A DNA stretch of 64,000 bases, from assembly GCA_031426815.1 (NCBI GenBank), contig JASJPG010000022.1, forward strand, positions 68,944 through 132,943, read 5' to 3'. Each line of letters opens with the position of its first letter. The stretch's first letter is position 1. The DNA comes from PFJX01 sp031426815 (GTDB lineage Bacteria > Pseudomonadota > Gammaproteobacteria > Burkholderiales > Thiobacillaceae). This document shows, in pieces, positions 1 to 10,271 of the stretch. Under the pieces are notes generated by a model. That model made no database searches. It was not told the origin of the DNA and was given only the letters and a program-made list of their open reading frames with translations. The translations under genes and the position numbers were made by a program.

Positions 1-1
1 G

Positions 2-2632
2 TTCTACGACCCGATGCTGGCCAAGATCATTGTCAAAGCCGACGACCGCGCCGCCGCGCTGGCGAAGATGCAACAGGCGCTGGCCGACACCCGCATCGCC
101 GGCATCGAATGCAACCTGGAATACCTGCGCCAGATTCTCGCCGACGGCGTGTTTGCCGCAGGCCGCCAGACCACGCGCTACCTGAACGCCTTCCACTACC
201 GCCCGGAGACCATCGACGTGATCGAACCCGGCGTGCAGAGCAGCCTGCAGGACTGGCCCGGCCGCACCGGCTACTGGAATGTCGGCGTACCGCCGTCCGG
301 CCCGATGGACCATCTGGCTTTCCGCTTGGCCAACCGGCTGGCGGGCAACGCGGAAGGCGTGGCTGCGCTGGAACTCACCGTCGCCGGCCCGACCCTGCGC
401 TTCAACACCGATGCGGTGATCGCGCTGGCCGGCGCCGACATGGGCGCTGAACTCGATGGCGTAGCGCTGGCCAACTGGGCCGCACACGCCGTGCGGGCGG
501 GTTCGATCCTGAAACTCGGCGCGATCAAGGACACTGGCTGCCGCACCTATCTGGCCGTGCACGGCGGTTTCGACGCGCCGGATTATCTCGGCAGTAAATC
601 CACCTTCACGCTCGGCCAGTTCGGTGGTCATGCGGGCAGGACGTTGCGGGTTGGGGATGTGCTGCATCTTCAGTCAGATCCGGTCTCCGGGGTTCCCCCC
701 TTTGAAAAAGGGGGGGTGGGGGGATTTAGCAACGGTTCAGCTTCAGTCACGTCCGGAGAAATCCCCCCCAGCCCCCCTTTTTCAAAGGGGGGAGAGGTCG
801 TCCCCTACACCCACGCCTGGCAGATCGGCGTGCTCTACGGCCCGCACGGCGCGCCGGATTTCTTCACCGATGCCGACATCGAGATGTTCTTCGCCACCGA
901 CTGGGAGGTGCACTACAACTCCAGCCGCACCGGCGTGCGCCTGATCGGCCCGAAGCCTGAATGGGCGCGGCGCGACGGCGGCGAAGCCGGCCTGCATCCG
1001 TCCAACATCCACGACAACGCCTACGCCATCGGCGCGGTCGATTTCACCGGCGACATGCCGGTCATCCTCGGCCCGGATGGCCCCAGCCTGGGCGGCTTCG
1101 TCTGCCCGGCGACCATCGTGCAGGCGGAGTTGTGGAAGATGGGCCAGTTGCGGCCTGGCGATACGGTACGCTTCATGCGCCTATCGCAGGCCGCGGCGGA
1201 ACGGCTGGAAGCGGCGCAGGACGCCGCCATCGCCACGCTGTCTCCCCCCTTTGAGAAAGGGGGGCCGGGGGGGATTTCTCCGGGCGCGGCAGAAGCGGAA
1301 CCGTTGCTAAATCCCCCCCGCCCCCCTTTTTCAAAGGGGGGCGAAAACCCCGTCGCCCAACCCATCCTGCACCGCACACTCCTCTCCGATAACCCGGTCG
1401 AGGTCGTCTACCGCCGCGCTGGCGACAAATACCTGCTGGTCGAATACGGTCCGCTGGTGCTCGACCTGAATCTGCGTTTCCGCGTGCATGCGCTGATGAC
1501 CCGGCTGGAAGCGGACGCCATTTCGGGCATCCTCGATCTGACGCCTGGCATCCGTTCACTCCAGGTGCATTACGACTCGCGTGTGTTGCCGCTGGACCGG
1601 CTGCTGCCATTACTGTTGGCGACGGAGAAACAACTGCCTACCATCGAGGACATGGAGGTGCCGACCCGCATCGTCCATCTGCCGCTGTCCTGGGACGACG
1701 CCGCGACCCGCCTGGCGATCGAGAAATACATGCAGTCGGTGCGCAAGGACGCGCCCTGGTGCCCGTCCAACATCGAATTCATCCGCCGCATCAACGATCT
1801 GGCCTCCATCGATGAAGTGAAGCGCATCGTGTTCGAGGCGAGCTATCTGGTCATGGGCCTGGGCGACGTCTATCTCGGTGCGCCGGTGGCGACGCCGGTC
1901 GATCCGCGCCATCGTCTGGTCACCACCAAATACAACCCGGCGCGCACCTGGACGCCGGAAAACGCGGTCGGCATCGGCGGCGCTTATATGTGCGTCTACG
2001 GCATGGAAGGCCCAGGCGGCTACCAGTTCGTCGGCCGCACCTTGCAGATGTGGAACCGCTGGCGGGATCAACGACAGGGCGCCGCGCAGTTCGCAGAAGG
2101 CAAACCCTGGCTGCTGCGCTTCTTCGACCAGATCCGCTTCTACCCGGTCAGCGCCGAGGAATTGCTGCAAATCCGCGAGGACTTCCCACTCGGCCGCTAC
2201 CCGCTGCGCATCGAGGAAACCACCTTCCGGCTGGCCGACTACAACCGCTTCCTGGCCGACAACGCCGCGTCCATCGCCGCCTTCAAGACACAGCAGCAAA
2301 CCGCCTTCGAAGCCGAACGCGAGCGCTGGAAAGCCGCCGGCCAGGCCGACTACGCCACCGACGCCAGCGTCGCCGAAGCCGCCACCGACAGCGAACTCGA
2401 CCTGCCCGAACACGGCCGCGCCATCGCCAGCCACGTCGCCGGCAATGTCTGGAAGGTCGCTGTGGCGGACGGCGACCAGGTGAAGGCGGGCGATGCGCTG
2501 GTCATCGTCGAATCGATGAAGATGGAATTCAGCGTGGCAGCGCCCTGCGACGGCACGGTTTACAAGGTGTTCTGCCGCGAAGGCGGCCAGGTCAGCGCCG
2601 GGCAGGATCTGCTGGTGCTGGTGAGCGAATAA
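2..2632 (+). CDS. uca: Urea carboxylase, C-terminal part (5' end outside window)
   Basis: This is the 3' part of a biotin-dependent carboxylase that converts urea, bicarbonate and ATP to allophanate in the cytosol. The frame is open from base 2 and begins with FYDPMLAKI, the end of a biotin carboxylase domain, so the gene starts upstream of the window. Next comes an AHS2/KipA-type carboxyltransferase region (PGVQSSLQDWPGR), then an AHS1/KipI-type region (about nt 1395-2000), and a biotinyl domain with VESMKMEF whose lysine lies at about nt 2519-2521. Two in-frame palindromic insertions (about nt 690-802 and 1240-1345) add proline/glycine-rich segments with PPFEKGG and PPFSKGGE ends; I know of no such segments in the family. 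The frame stays intact through both. Allophanate hydrolase follows, completing the urea amidolyase pathway. Identity is secure; activity with the insertions is not shown. Confidence 0.93.
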   Translation, partial: FYDPMLAKIIVKADDRAAALAKMQQALADTRIAGIECNLEYLRQILADGVFAAGRQTTRYLNAFHYRPETIDVIEPGVQSSLQDWPGRTGYWNVGVPPSGPMDHLAFRLANRLAGNAEGVAALELTVAGPTLRFNTDAVIALAGADMGAELDGVALANWAAHAVRAGSILKLGAIKDTGCRTYLAVHGGFDAPDYLGSKSTFTLGQFGGHAGRTLRVGDVLHLQSDPVSGVPPFEKGGVGGFSNGSASVTSGEIPPSPPFSKGGEVVPYTHAWQIGVLYGPHGAPDFFTDADIEMFFATDWEVHYNSSRTGVRLIGPKPEWARRDGGEAGLHPSNIHDNAYAIGAVDFTGDMPVILGPDGPSLGGFVCPATIVQAELWKMGQLRPGDTVRFMRLSQAAAERLEAAQDAAIATLSPPFEKGGPGGISPGAAEAEPLLNPPRPPFSKGGENPVAQPILHRTLLSDNPVEVVYRRAGDKYLLVEYGPLVLDLNLRFRVHALMTRLEADAISGILDLTPGIRSLQVHYDSRVLPLDRLLPLLLATEKQLPTIEDMEVPTRIVHLPLSWDDAATRLAIEKYMQSVRKDAPWCPSNIEFIRRINDLASIDEVKRIVFEASYLVMGLGDVYLGAPVATPVDPRHRLVTTKYNPARTWTPENAVGIGGAYMCVYGMEGPGGYQFVGRTLQMWNRWRDQRQGAAQFAEGKPWLLRFFDQIRFYPVSAEELLQIREDFPLGRYPLRIEETTFRLADYNRFLADNAASIAAFKTQQQTAFEAERERWKAAGQADYATDASVAEAATDSELDLPEHGRAIASHVAGNVWKVAVADGDQVKAGDALVIVESMKMEFSVAAPCDGTVYKVFCREGGQVSAGQDLLVLVSE
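688..802. repeat. In-frame palindrome-capped repeat, copy 1 (inside uca)
   Basis: A unit of about 110 bp is capped by CCCCCCTTTGAAAAAGGGGGG-type arms. Its core begins ATTTAGCAACGGTTC and ends CCGGAGAAAT. Each cap can form its own hairpin, and the two caps are inverted relative to each other. The reading frame of urea carboxylase runs straight through. The same core lies in the opposite orientation at about 1240-1345. Confidence 0.85.
1240..1345. repeat. In-frame palindrome-capped repeat, copy 2, inverted (inside uca)
   Basis: This is the inverted copy of the element at about 688-802. Its core reads ATTTCTCCGGGCG...GAACCGTTGCTAAAT, the reverse complement of copy 1 with a handful of substitutions. 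The caps are again CCCCCCTTTGAGAAAGG and CCCCCTTTTTCAAAGGG. It is read in frame and lies between the AHS2-like and AHS1-like regions. Confidence 0.85.
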
Positions 2633-2633
2633 T

Positions 2634-2868
2634 CCTTGAAACAGCAGTTGAACCCGTCCGAGGGCGGGGTGGGGAAGCCGGCTGGCAAGGCGCGACGACG
2701 AGTCATGCCGAGGCATGGCGAGGAGGAGCAACGCCGCCAGACGGTTTCTCCACCCCGACAGCGGGCGGGTAGCGGGCTCACCCAATGGGTGAGCGTCATC
2801 GCAGCGCAAAACGTCAGTCAGCATGAGGCCTCACGAGGGATAAGGAGCGGTCAACTGCTGTTTCAAGG
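2634..2868. mobile_element. 235-bp MITE-like element with perfect 18-bp terminal inverted repeats
   Basis: CCTTGAAACAGCAGTTGA at 2634-2651 is the exact reverse complement of 2851-2868, so the interval between uca and atzF is bounded by perfect 18-bp inverted repeats. The interior holds more palindromes: CATGCC-GA-GGCATG near 2704 and GCTCACCC-AAT-GGGTGAGC at 2776-2794. The element begins two bases after the uca stop and ends 14 bases before the atzF start. A short open frame spans it, but I do not consider it a gene. The structure fits a non-autonomous transposable element or a structured intercistronic RNA; which one is inference. I see no clear target duplication. Confidence 0.75.
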
Positions 2869-2882
2869 ATAAAGGGAAAACC

Positions 2883-4676
2883 ATGCACATCAGCCTCGAC
2901 ATCGCCAACCTGCAACGCCTGTACCGAAGCGGCGAACTGACGCCGCTGCAGCTGGTGGAAACCCTGCTGCAACAGCTTCAGGGCGAAGACCGCCACCACG
3001 TCTGGATCAGCCGCTTCGACGCCGAAACATTGCGCGCCTATGCCCGCGCGCTGGCAGGCAAGGACATCGCTAGCCTGCCGCTGTATGGCATCCCGTTCGC
3101 GATCAAGGACAACATCGATCTGGCCGGCATCCCGACCACAGCCGGCTGCCCGGCCTATGCCTACACGCCGACCGTATCGTCGCCGGCGGTGCAACGCCTG
3201 ATCGACGCCGGCGCAATCCCGCTCGGCAAGACCAATCTCGACCAGTTCGCCACCGGTTTGAACGGCACCCGTTCGCCCTATGGCGCCTGTCGCAACGCCT
3301 TCGATCCCGATTTCATTTCCGGCGGTTCCAGTTCCGGTTCCGCCGTGGCGGTGGCGCTCGGCCTGGCCAGTTTTTCGCTGGGCACCGATACCGCCGGCTC
3401 CGGCCGCGTGCCGGCGGCGTTCAACAACCTGATCGGGCACAAGCCCAGTTGCGGCGCGCTGTCGACGCGCGGCGTCGTGCCGGCCTGCCGCTCTCTCGAT
3501 GCGGTGTCGATCTTCGCGCTGACCGCCGAGGATGCGGAGCGTGTGCTGGCGGTGGCCGCCGGCCATGATCCGCAAGACCCGTTTTCGCGCCCGTTGGCAG
3601 CGCACGGTTTCGACTTCGGCCGCGCCGCCACCTTCCATTTCGGCGTGCCACTGGCGAAAGACCTGGAATTCTTCGGCAATGCCGAGGCCGCGCGGCTGTT
3701 CGGTGCAAGCGTGGAACGGCTGCAGTCGCTCGGCGGCACGCCGGTGGAAATCGATCTGGCGCCGTTTCTGGAAACCGCCCGTCTGCTCTACGGCGGCGCC
3801 TGGGTGGCGGAACGCTACCAGGCCATCCGCGACTTCTTCGACGCGCAGGCCGATCAGGTTTTCCCGCCGGTGCGCGAAATCATTGCCGGCGGCAAGACGC
3901 AAAGCGCCGCCGATGCGTTCGCCGGCCAGTACCGGTTGCGCGCGCTGAAAGCGCAATGCGACACGGTCTGGCACGACATCGACGTGCTGCTGACGCCCAC
4001 CGCCGGCACGATCTACACGGTCGCCGAAATGCAGGCCGACCCGATCCGCCTGAATGGCAATCTGGGCTACTACACCAACTTCATGAATTTGCTGGACCTG
4101 GCCGCCACCGACGTGCCGGCCGGCTTCCAGGCGGATGGACTGCCGTTCGGCGTCACGCTGATCGCGCCGCCGCATCAGGACGCGCCCTTGCTGCATCTGG
4201 CCGCGCAACTGCAGCGGATATCCGTCGACAAGCTCGGCGCCACGCAACACCCATTACCACCGGCGGAAAACCTGTCGCCGTTGCCCAGCGGCCAGATTAA
4301 GGTCGCCGTGGTCGGTGCTCATTTGTCCGGCCTACCGCTGAACTTCCAACTTACGCAACGCCAGGCCCGCCTGATCGATACCACGCAGACCGCGCCGCAA
4401 TACCGCTGCTACGCGCTGCCCGACGGCAAGCGCCCGGGCCTGATCCGGGTGGCGGAAAACGGCGCGTCCATTGACTGCGAAGTGTGGGAAATGCCCGCCG
4501 CCCAGTTCGGCTCCTTTGTCGCCGGCATCCCGGCACCGCTGGGCATCGGCAAACTGGAACTGGCGGACGGCACGACGGTGAACGGCTTCATTTGCGAAGG
4601 CATCGGCGTGGCCGCCGCGGAAGACATCACGGCCTATGGCGGCTGGCGCGCCTGGCTGGCCCGCCGCGTTGCATAG
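2883..4676 (+). CDS. atzF: Allophanate hydrolase
   Basis: Cytosolic amidase-signature enzyme that hydrolyses allophanate to ammonia and CO2, the second step of the urea amidolyase pathway. The protein is 597 aa. The Ser-cisSer-Lys triad is visible: K75 in GIPFAIKDN, S149 in GGSSSGSAV and S173 in DTAGSGRVP. Their spacing (74 and 24 residues) matches the AtzF triad. After the amidase domain, from about residue 470, comes a C-terminal domain typical of the full-length enzyme. The start at 2883 follows an AAGGATAAAGGG stretch, partly inside the upstream terminal repeat. It lies directly after uca and is probably co-transcribed with it through the 235-bp element. Confidence 0.94.
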   Translation: MHISLDIANLQRLYRSGELTPLQLVETLLQQLQGEDRHHVWISRFDAETLRAYARALAGKDIASLPLYGIPFAIKDNIDLAGIPTTAGCPAYAYTPTVSSPAVQRLIDAGAIPLGKTNLDQFATGLNGTRSPYGACRNAFDPDFISGGSSSGSAVAVALGLASFSLGTDTAGSGRVPAAFNNLIGHKPSCGALSTRGVVPACRSLDAVSIFALTAEDAERVLAVAAGHDPQDPFSRPLAAHGFDFGRAATFHFGVPLAKDLEFFGNAEAARLFGASVERLQSLGGTPVEIDLAPFLETARLLYGGAWVAERYQAIRDFFDAQADQVFPPVREIIAGGKTQSAADAFAGQYRLRALKAQCDTVWHDIDVLLTPTAGTIYTVAEMQADPIRLNGNLGYYTNFMNLLDLAATDVPAGFQADGLPFGVTLIAPPHQDAPLLHLAAQLQRISVDKLGATQHPLPPAENLSPLPSGQIKVAVVGAHLSGLPLNFQLTQRQARLIDTTQTAPQYRCYALPDGKRPGLIRVAENGASIDCEVWEMPAAQFGSFVAGIPAPLGIGKLELADGTTVNGFICEGIGVAAAEDITAYGGWRAWLARRVA

Positions 4677-4693
4677 ATCCGCCCCGAGCGGCT

Positions 4694-5176
4694 TCAGCGC
4701 ATGACGCGCGCGATTGCGGCAGGCGGCCCCAGCGCCGCCCAGTCTTCCGGGTAATGCCCTTGCACCACGCGGGTCGGCAAGCTGGACCAGCGATATTCGG
4801 CGGCGCGCTCGACCAGGCCATGCCGCACCGGTTCGTAATGGATGAAATCCAGATACGCGCGCAATTGCTCGGTACCGACCACCGAGCGATGTTCCAGGCC
4901 CGGCAACTGCGCGGACGTCTCGCGCCAGAAATCGAGGAAATCGGTTTGCAGCGCTGCCACCACGGTCGAACATGAATGGCCGCTGGGCGCGCGCAACAGA
5001 AAATGGGCATGGTCATCGAGCACGACATAAGCGGCAACGGACAAGCGCTCGCGTTTCTTGACCTCGCGCAGCTTCCCCAACAGACGTTTCTTGCAGGCTT
5101 CTTCCGTCCACGATTTAGCCTGTCTGGCGGAACGCAACGTCACAAAATCGAAAACATCGGGGCTGGCGCGAAACAT
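4694..5176 (-). CDS. REP-associated tyrosine transposase-like protein (RAYT), probably without catalytic Tyr
   Basis: A 160-aa protein of the IS200/RAYT HUH family. The HxH metal motif is present (LDDHAHFLL), as are the family signatures YLDFIHYEPVRHGLV, YRWSSL and GHYPEDW. RAYTs are single-copy relatives of IS200 transposases linked to the spread of REP palindromes. In the position where relatives carry an aromatic pair before E/D-H (as in YWEH or YYDH), this protein has GLEH, so the nucleophilic tyrosine seems lost. The N terminus also looks shorter than usual. No flanking inverted repeats or target duplications are visible, so I treat it as a resident or decayed gene rather than an intact insertion sequence. 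Confidence 0.75.
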   Translation of the reverse strand: MFRASPDVFDFVTLRSARQAKSWTEEACKKRLLGKLREVKKRERLSVAAYVVLDDHAHFLLRAPSGHSCSTVVAALQTDFLDFWRETSAQLPGLEHRSVVGTEQLRAYLDFIHYEPVRHGLVERAAEYRWSSLPTRVVQGHYPEDWAALGPPAAIARVMR

Positions 5177-5343
5177 GATGGGGAGCGAGCGAAGTCAAGA
5201 CAGGCAACACCTTAACTTCGCGGCCGATGCGTCGACTATGCGTGCCATCACACGGCTGCCGCAAAGCCGGCGCCTACACTGGCGGACATCGCCGCAACGG
5301 CAATCCGGCCAAGCGCGCTAGCCGGAAAAGCACCTGCTGCCGC

Positions 5344-5349
5344 TATAAT
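5344..5349 (+). promoter_or_regulatory. Candidate -10 element of argS promoter
   Basis: A perfect TATAAT lies 24 bases upstream of the argS ATG at 5374. No good -35 hexamer is found at the usual distance, so the promoter is tentative. It would give a leader of under 20 nt. Confidence 0.35.
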
Positions 5350-5373
5350 CCGCGCCAATTAAAGGTGTATGCC

Positions 5374-7146
<1,773 letters not shown>

Positions 7147-7797
7147 GTGTCCGCTCGAAAAACCCCCGGCAATCCGCGTCGCGACGAACCGAAGCCGCGC
7201 CAGGGCAAAAGCAGCAGCCTGTTGACCGGCCTGTTCATCGGCCTGGTGATCGGTCTTGTCGTGGCGGCCGGACTGGCCTGGTACTTCAACAACCGCAGCC
7301 CCGCCTTCAAGGCCGCCGAAGAAGCTCCACCCGCCCCTGCCAAGGCCGACAACTCCGCCAAGCGCGATGCGCCGCCGGCGGAAACAGCTGCGCCAGCCGA
7401 ACCCGCCGCCGCAAAAGCCGCCCCGAGTTCGCCGCCGACCGCCGATGCCGCGCCCAGCGCAAACAAGCCGCGCGTCGATTACACCTTCTACGGCATCCTT
7501 CCCGGCGACAAACCGGCCAAGCAAGCCTTGCCCGCACCGACGGCGCCGAAGAGCAAAGATGTCTGGTGGCTGCAGGTCGCCGCGCTCAAAAGCCCCGCCG
7601 ACGCCGACAAGCTGAAAGCCCGCCTGACCATGCTGGGCCTGCAAGTCGCCATGCAGAAAGTCGATAGCGGCAGCGGTCCGCTCTATCGCATCCGGACCGG
7701 CCCGTACAAACGCGAGGACGACGCACTCGGCGACCTCGATACCCTCGCCGCGAACGATTTCGAACCGCGCCTGTTTAAAGAACCCAACACCCCTTGA
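7147..7797 (+). CDS. SPOR-domain inner-membrane protein
   Basis: A 216-aa protein with a short basic cytoplasmic N terminus, one transmembrane helix (about residues 25-46), an Ala/Pro/Lys-rich periplasmic linker, and a C-terminal SPOR domain (about residues 140-210, starting VWWLQVAALKS). SPOR domains bind denuded septal peptidoglycan, so a role in cell division or envelope remodelling is likely; FtsN-like function is inference. Translation appears to start at GTG 7147, immediately after the argS stop, which implies coupling. The linker is low-complexity and probably disordered. Confidence 0.88.
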   Translation: MSARKTPGNPRRDEPKPRQGKSSSLLTGLFIGLVIGLVVAAGLAWYFNNRSPAFKAAEEAPPAPAKADNSAKRDAPPAETAAPAEPAAAKAAPSSPPTADAAPSANKPRVDYTFYGILPGDKPAKQALPAPTAPKSKDVWWLQVAALKSPADADKLKARLTMLGLQVAMQKVDSGSGPLYRIRTGPYKREDDALGDLDTLAANDFEPRLFKEPNTP

Positions 7798-7813
7798 TCG
7801 ACCAGGAGAATCC

Positions 7814-8443
7814 ATGAAATCGCTGATGACGCTGCTCGCGCTTACCCTTGCCCTTTCCATCGCCGCGCCCAGCGCAGAAGCCCTTGAATCCGGCAAAGAC
7901 TATGCCGAGCTCTCACCCAAGCAATCGACCAACGTCAAGAAAGGCCAGGTCGAAGTCCTCGAATTTTTCTGGTACCGCTGCCCGCATTGCTTCGACCTCG
8001 AACCCGAGCTCAACGCCTGGATCAAAAAACAGCCGAATCGCGTCGTAGTGCGGCGGGTGCCGGCCATCCTGAACGAGAGTTGGGCCGCGCTGGCGCGCGC
8101 CTACTACGCGCTGGAAGCCATCGGTATGAACGACAAACTGCATGGCGACGTATTCAATGCCATTCACGTCCAGGGCATGGACCTGACCCCGCCGCAAACC
8201 TTCTTCGACTGGGCCGTCACCAAAGGCGTCGACCGCAAGAAACTGGCCGACGCCTACAACAGCTTTGCGGTCGACACCAAAGTCATGCGCGCCCAGCAAC
8301 TGACCCGCGACTACAAACTCACCGGCGTCCCCGCCATCGCCATCAACGGTAAGTACACCACCTCCGCCTACATGACCGGTGGACAACCCGCGCTGTTCAA
8401 GACCATGGATGCGCTGATCGCACAGGAACTCAAGCTCAAGTAA
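7814..8443 (+). CDS. dsbA: Thiol:disulfide interchange protein DsbA
   Basis: Periplasmic disulfide-forming oxidoreductase, 209 aa. The N-terminal signal peptide (MKSLMTLLALTLALSIAAPS) is cleaved probably after residue 20-23. The active site is C56-P-H-C59 in FWYRCPHCF. The cis-proline loop is in TGVPAIAING. The start has a good Shine-Dalgarno (CAGGAG) and lies 16 bases after the SPOR gene, so it probably shares the argS transcript. Confidence 0.95.
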   Translation: MKSLMTLLALTLALSIAAPSAEALESGKDYAELSPKQSTNVKKGQVEVLEFFWYRCPHCFDLEPELNAWIKKQPNRVVVRRVPAILNESWAALARAYYALEAIGMNDKLHGDVFNAIHVQGMDLTPPQTFFDWAVTKGVDRKKLADAYNSFAVDTKVMRAQQLTRDYKLTGVPAIAINGKYTTSAYMTGGQPALFKTMDALIAQELKLK

Positions 8444-8460
8444 GCTGAGCCGCCAGATTC

Positions 8461-8545
8461 GCCCGGATGGTGAAACAGGTAGACACAAGGGACTTAAAAT
8501 CCCTCGGCGCAAGCCGTGCCGGTTCGATTCCGGCTCCGGGCACCA
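8461..8545 (+). tRNA. tRNA-Leu (anticodon UAA)
   Basis: Class II tRNA of 85 nt with encoded 3' CCA. The acceptor stem pairs GCCCGGA with TCCGGGC. The anticodon stem AGGGA/TCCCT encloses the loop CTTAAAA with anticodon TAA at 8495-8497. A short variable arm is followed by the T-arm GGTTCGATTCC. Its 3' end is the insertion site of the genomic island, and the tRNA is reconstituted intact at the left junction. Confidence 0.97.
8525..8538 (+). other. attL core of the genomic island
   Basis: CGATTCCGGCTCCG in the T-arm and acceptor end of tRNA-Leu is repeated at 17191-17204. A P4-type integrase gene lies just inside, which fits site-specific insertion in the tRNA 3' end. Confidence 0.8.
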
Positions 8546-8579
8546 AGTTTAATTCCGATAGGTTCCAAAGAAGTCCAAC

Positions 8580-8614
8580 AAGCCCGCAAGGATCAAGCCT
8601 TAGCGGGCTTTTTT
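8580..8614 (+). terminator. Rho-independent terminator after tRNA-Leu
   Basis: AGCCCGC (8581-8587) pairs with GCGGGCT (8603-8609), followed by a run of six T. It lies on the island side of attL, so the element itself now terminates the tRNA transcript. Confidence 0.8.
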
Positions 8615-8649
8615 GTTCCGGTAGGTTCCGAAAGGTTCCATTGAAAACC

Positions 8650-8708
8650 GGGGGCACAAGGGGGCACAATCGGGGGCATAGATTTATGCCCCCGGAGAAT
8701 GTGCCCCC
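8650..8708. repeat. Left GGGGGCA repeats, putative integrase arm-type sites
   Basis: Three direct GGGGGCA motifs start at 8650, 8660 and 8672. The last forms a palindrome with ATGCCCCC ending at 8693, and another inverted copy (GTGCCCCC) ends at the integrase start codon. Matching pairs lie at 17114 and 17126, near the right junction. Integrase arm binding is inference from this placement. Confidence 0.6.
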
Positions 8709-9920
8709 ATGCCACTGACCGACTCGACCATCAAGACAGCAAAGCCCGGAGAGAAGCCCTACAAGCTGGCGGATGCCGGCGGCATGTATCTGGAAGTCTT
8801 CCCCAATGGGTCGCGCTACTGGCGCCTGAAGTACCGCCATGCCGGCAAGGAAAAGCGGCTGGCGCTTGGGGTCTATCCCCTGGTTACCCTGCGGGAAGCG
8901 AGAAGCAAGCGCGAAGAGGCGCGGCGGCTGCTCGATGCTGGTGAAGACCCAGCCGCCAGCATGACCAAGCGGGAGAAGAAACGGGCGGCCAGGCTGAAGG
9001 CGGAAAACAGCTTTGAAAACCTGGCCCGCGAATGGTGGGCAAACTCGAAAGGCCGGTGGACGGAAGACCATGCCAAGCGAATCATGGACTCGCTTGAAAG
9101 CGACGTATTCCCGGCGCTTGGCCATCGCCCTATTACTGAGATCACCTCGCCCGAAGTCCTGGATGTGGTGCGTACCGTAGAGCGCCGGGGCGTACTGGAA
9201 ACAGCGTCCCGAGTTCAGCAACGCATCAAGTCCGTTTTCCGCTTTGCCATCCAGACCGGACAAGCCGCTTACAACCCATCTGCCGAACTGGCCGGCGTGC
9301 TGATGACCCGCAAGGTTCAACACCGTGAAGCCTTGAGCCGGGACGCCCTACCCGCCTTCGTCAAGCAACTGCAAACCTACCCCGGCACACCTGAGGTTAA
9401 ACATGCACTCACGCTACTGATGCTGACCTTCGTTCGACCTGGTGAACTGCGCGGGGCACGCTGGGAGGAATTCGACCTTGAAGCCAAGGTTTGGCGCATC
9501 CCTGCCGAACGGATGAAGATGAAAGTGCCTCACCTGGTTCCCTTGTCTCGCCAAGCCCTGGAAGTGCTGGAAGAACTGCGCCCCCTGACCGGCCGTTTCG
9601 CCCTGCTGTTCCCTGGCTCGAAGGATCGGACGCGGCCCATATCGGAAAACACGCTGAACGATGCCATCCGAAAACGGCTTGGCTTTTCCGCGACGTCGCA
9701 CGGTTTCCGTTCAACGGCTTCCACGATCCTGAATGAAGACGGTTTCCGGCCCGATGCCATCGAACGCCAGTTGGCGCACGCCGAGCAGAACAAAGTCCGC
9801 GCCGCCTACCATCGAACGGAATACTTGGAAGAACGGACACGAATGATGCAGGCATGGGCGGATTATCTGGACGCCCTCAAGGTGGAAAACGTACTTCCGT
9901 TCAAGGCGAAAGCGGCATGA
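8709..9920 (+). CDS. int: P4-type tyrosine integrase (DUF4102 N-terminal domain)
   Basis: A 403-aa site-specific recombinase that would integrate and excise the island at tRNA-Leu. The N-terminal DUF4102 arm-binding domain (LTDSTIKTAKPGEKPYKLAD) is followed by a core-binding domain and the catalytic domain. Catalytic residues are R243 (RPGELRGARW), H331 and R334 (SHGFRST), H357 (LAHAEQN) and probably Y367 (AAYHR). The protein is full length and looks active. It is oriented away from attL, and its start overlaps one of the GGGGGCA-type repeats, which suggests autoregulation. Confidence 0.95.
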   Translation: MPLTDSTIKTAKPGEKPYKLADAGGMYLEVFPNGSRYWRLKYRHAGKEKRLALGVYPLVTLREARSKREEARRLLDAGEDPAASMTKREKKRAARLKAENSFENLAREWWANSKGRWTEDHAKRIMDSLESDVFPALGHRPITEITSPEVLDVVRTVERRGVLETASRVQQRIKSVFRFAIQTGQAAYNPSAELAGVLMTRKVQHREALSRDALPAFVKQLQTYPGTPEVKHALTLLMLTFVRPGELRGARWEEFDLEAKVWRIPAERMKMKVPHLVPLSRQALEVLEELRPLTGRFALLFPGSKDRTRPISENTLNDAIRKRLGFSATSHGFRSTASTILNEDGFRPDAIERQLAHAEQNKVRAAYHRTEYLEERTRMMQAWADYLDALKVENVLPFKAKAA

Positions 9921-9930
9921 ATTCCGCGCA

Positions 9931-10082
9931 CGTTTTCAGACGTTGAACAGCTACCCCTTTGATTTTTTGCTGGGACATCTGGGACATCTGGGACGTTGGC
10001 ATTATTGTTGTTTGTATTCAATGTGTTATCGCATGTCGCCAAGTGGGACACAGGCCGATTTTCACCGGGACACGCTGGGACA
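9931..10082. repeat. Left arm of 152-bp inverted repeat
   Basis: The sequence is the reverse complement of 16288-16439 with one mismatch (position 9941). It contains the triplet GGGACATCT-GGGACATCT-GGGACGT. The right arm lies within the coding sequence of 16097-16903, so this copy is a detached inverted duplicate. Confidence 0.92.
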
Positions 10083-10271
10083 AAAGCCGCATTTTCGGGG
10101 GAATTCCGGCTTTTTTCCTGCAAATTCCTGCAAATCTCGCGCCGTTTGGGGGTCTTGTGCAGACGTTTGCAAGTGTCCCGGAACGGAGTTTTCAGGCTGG
10201 CCCGAATGCCGGCGGGCCCAGGTTGGTGTGTCCACCGTCCCGCCGTGGTGGCGGTCCAGATCGCGGCCGGC

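Noticed and set aside
2636..2872. 78-aa open frame across the 235-bp element
   Set aside because: Follows the element's palindromes, no RBS, no recognisable protein features.
4694..5176. Intact IS200-like insertion sequence
   Set aside because: No flanking palindromes and apparently no catalytic Tyr; treated as a stand-alone RAYT-like gene.
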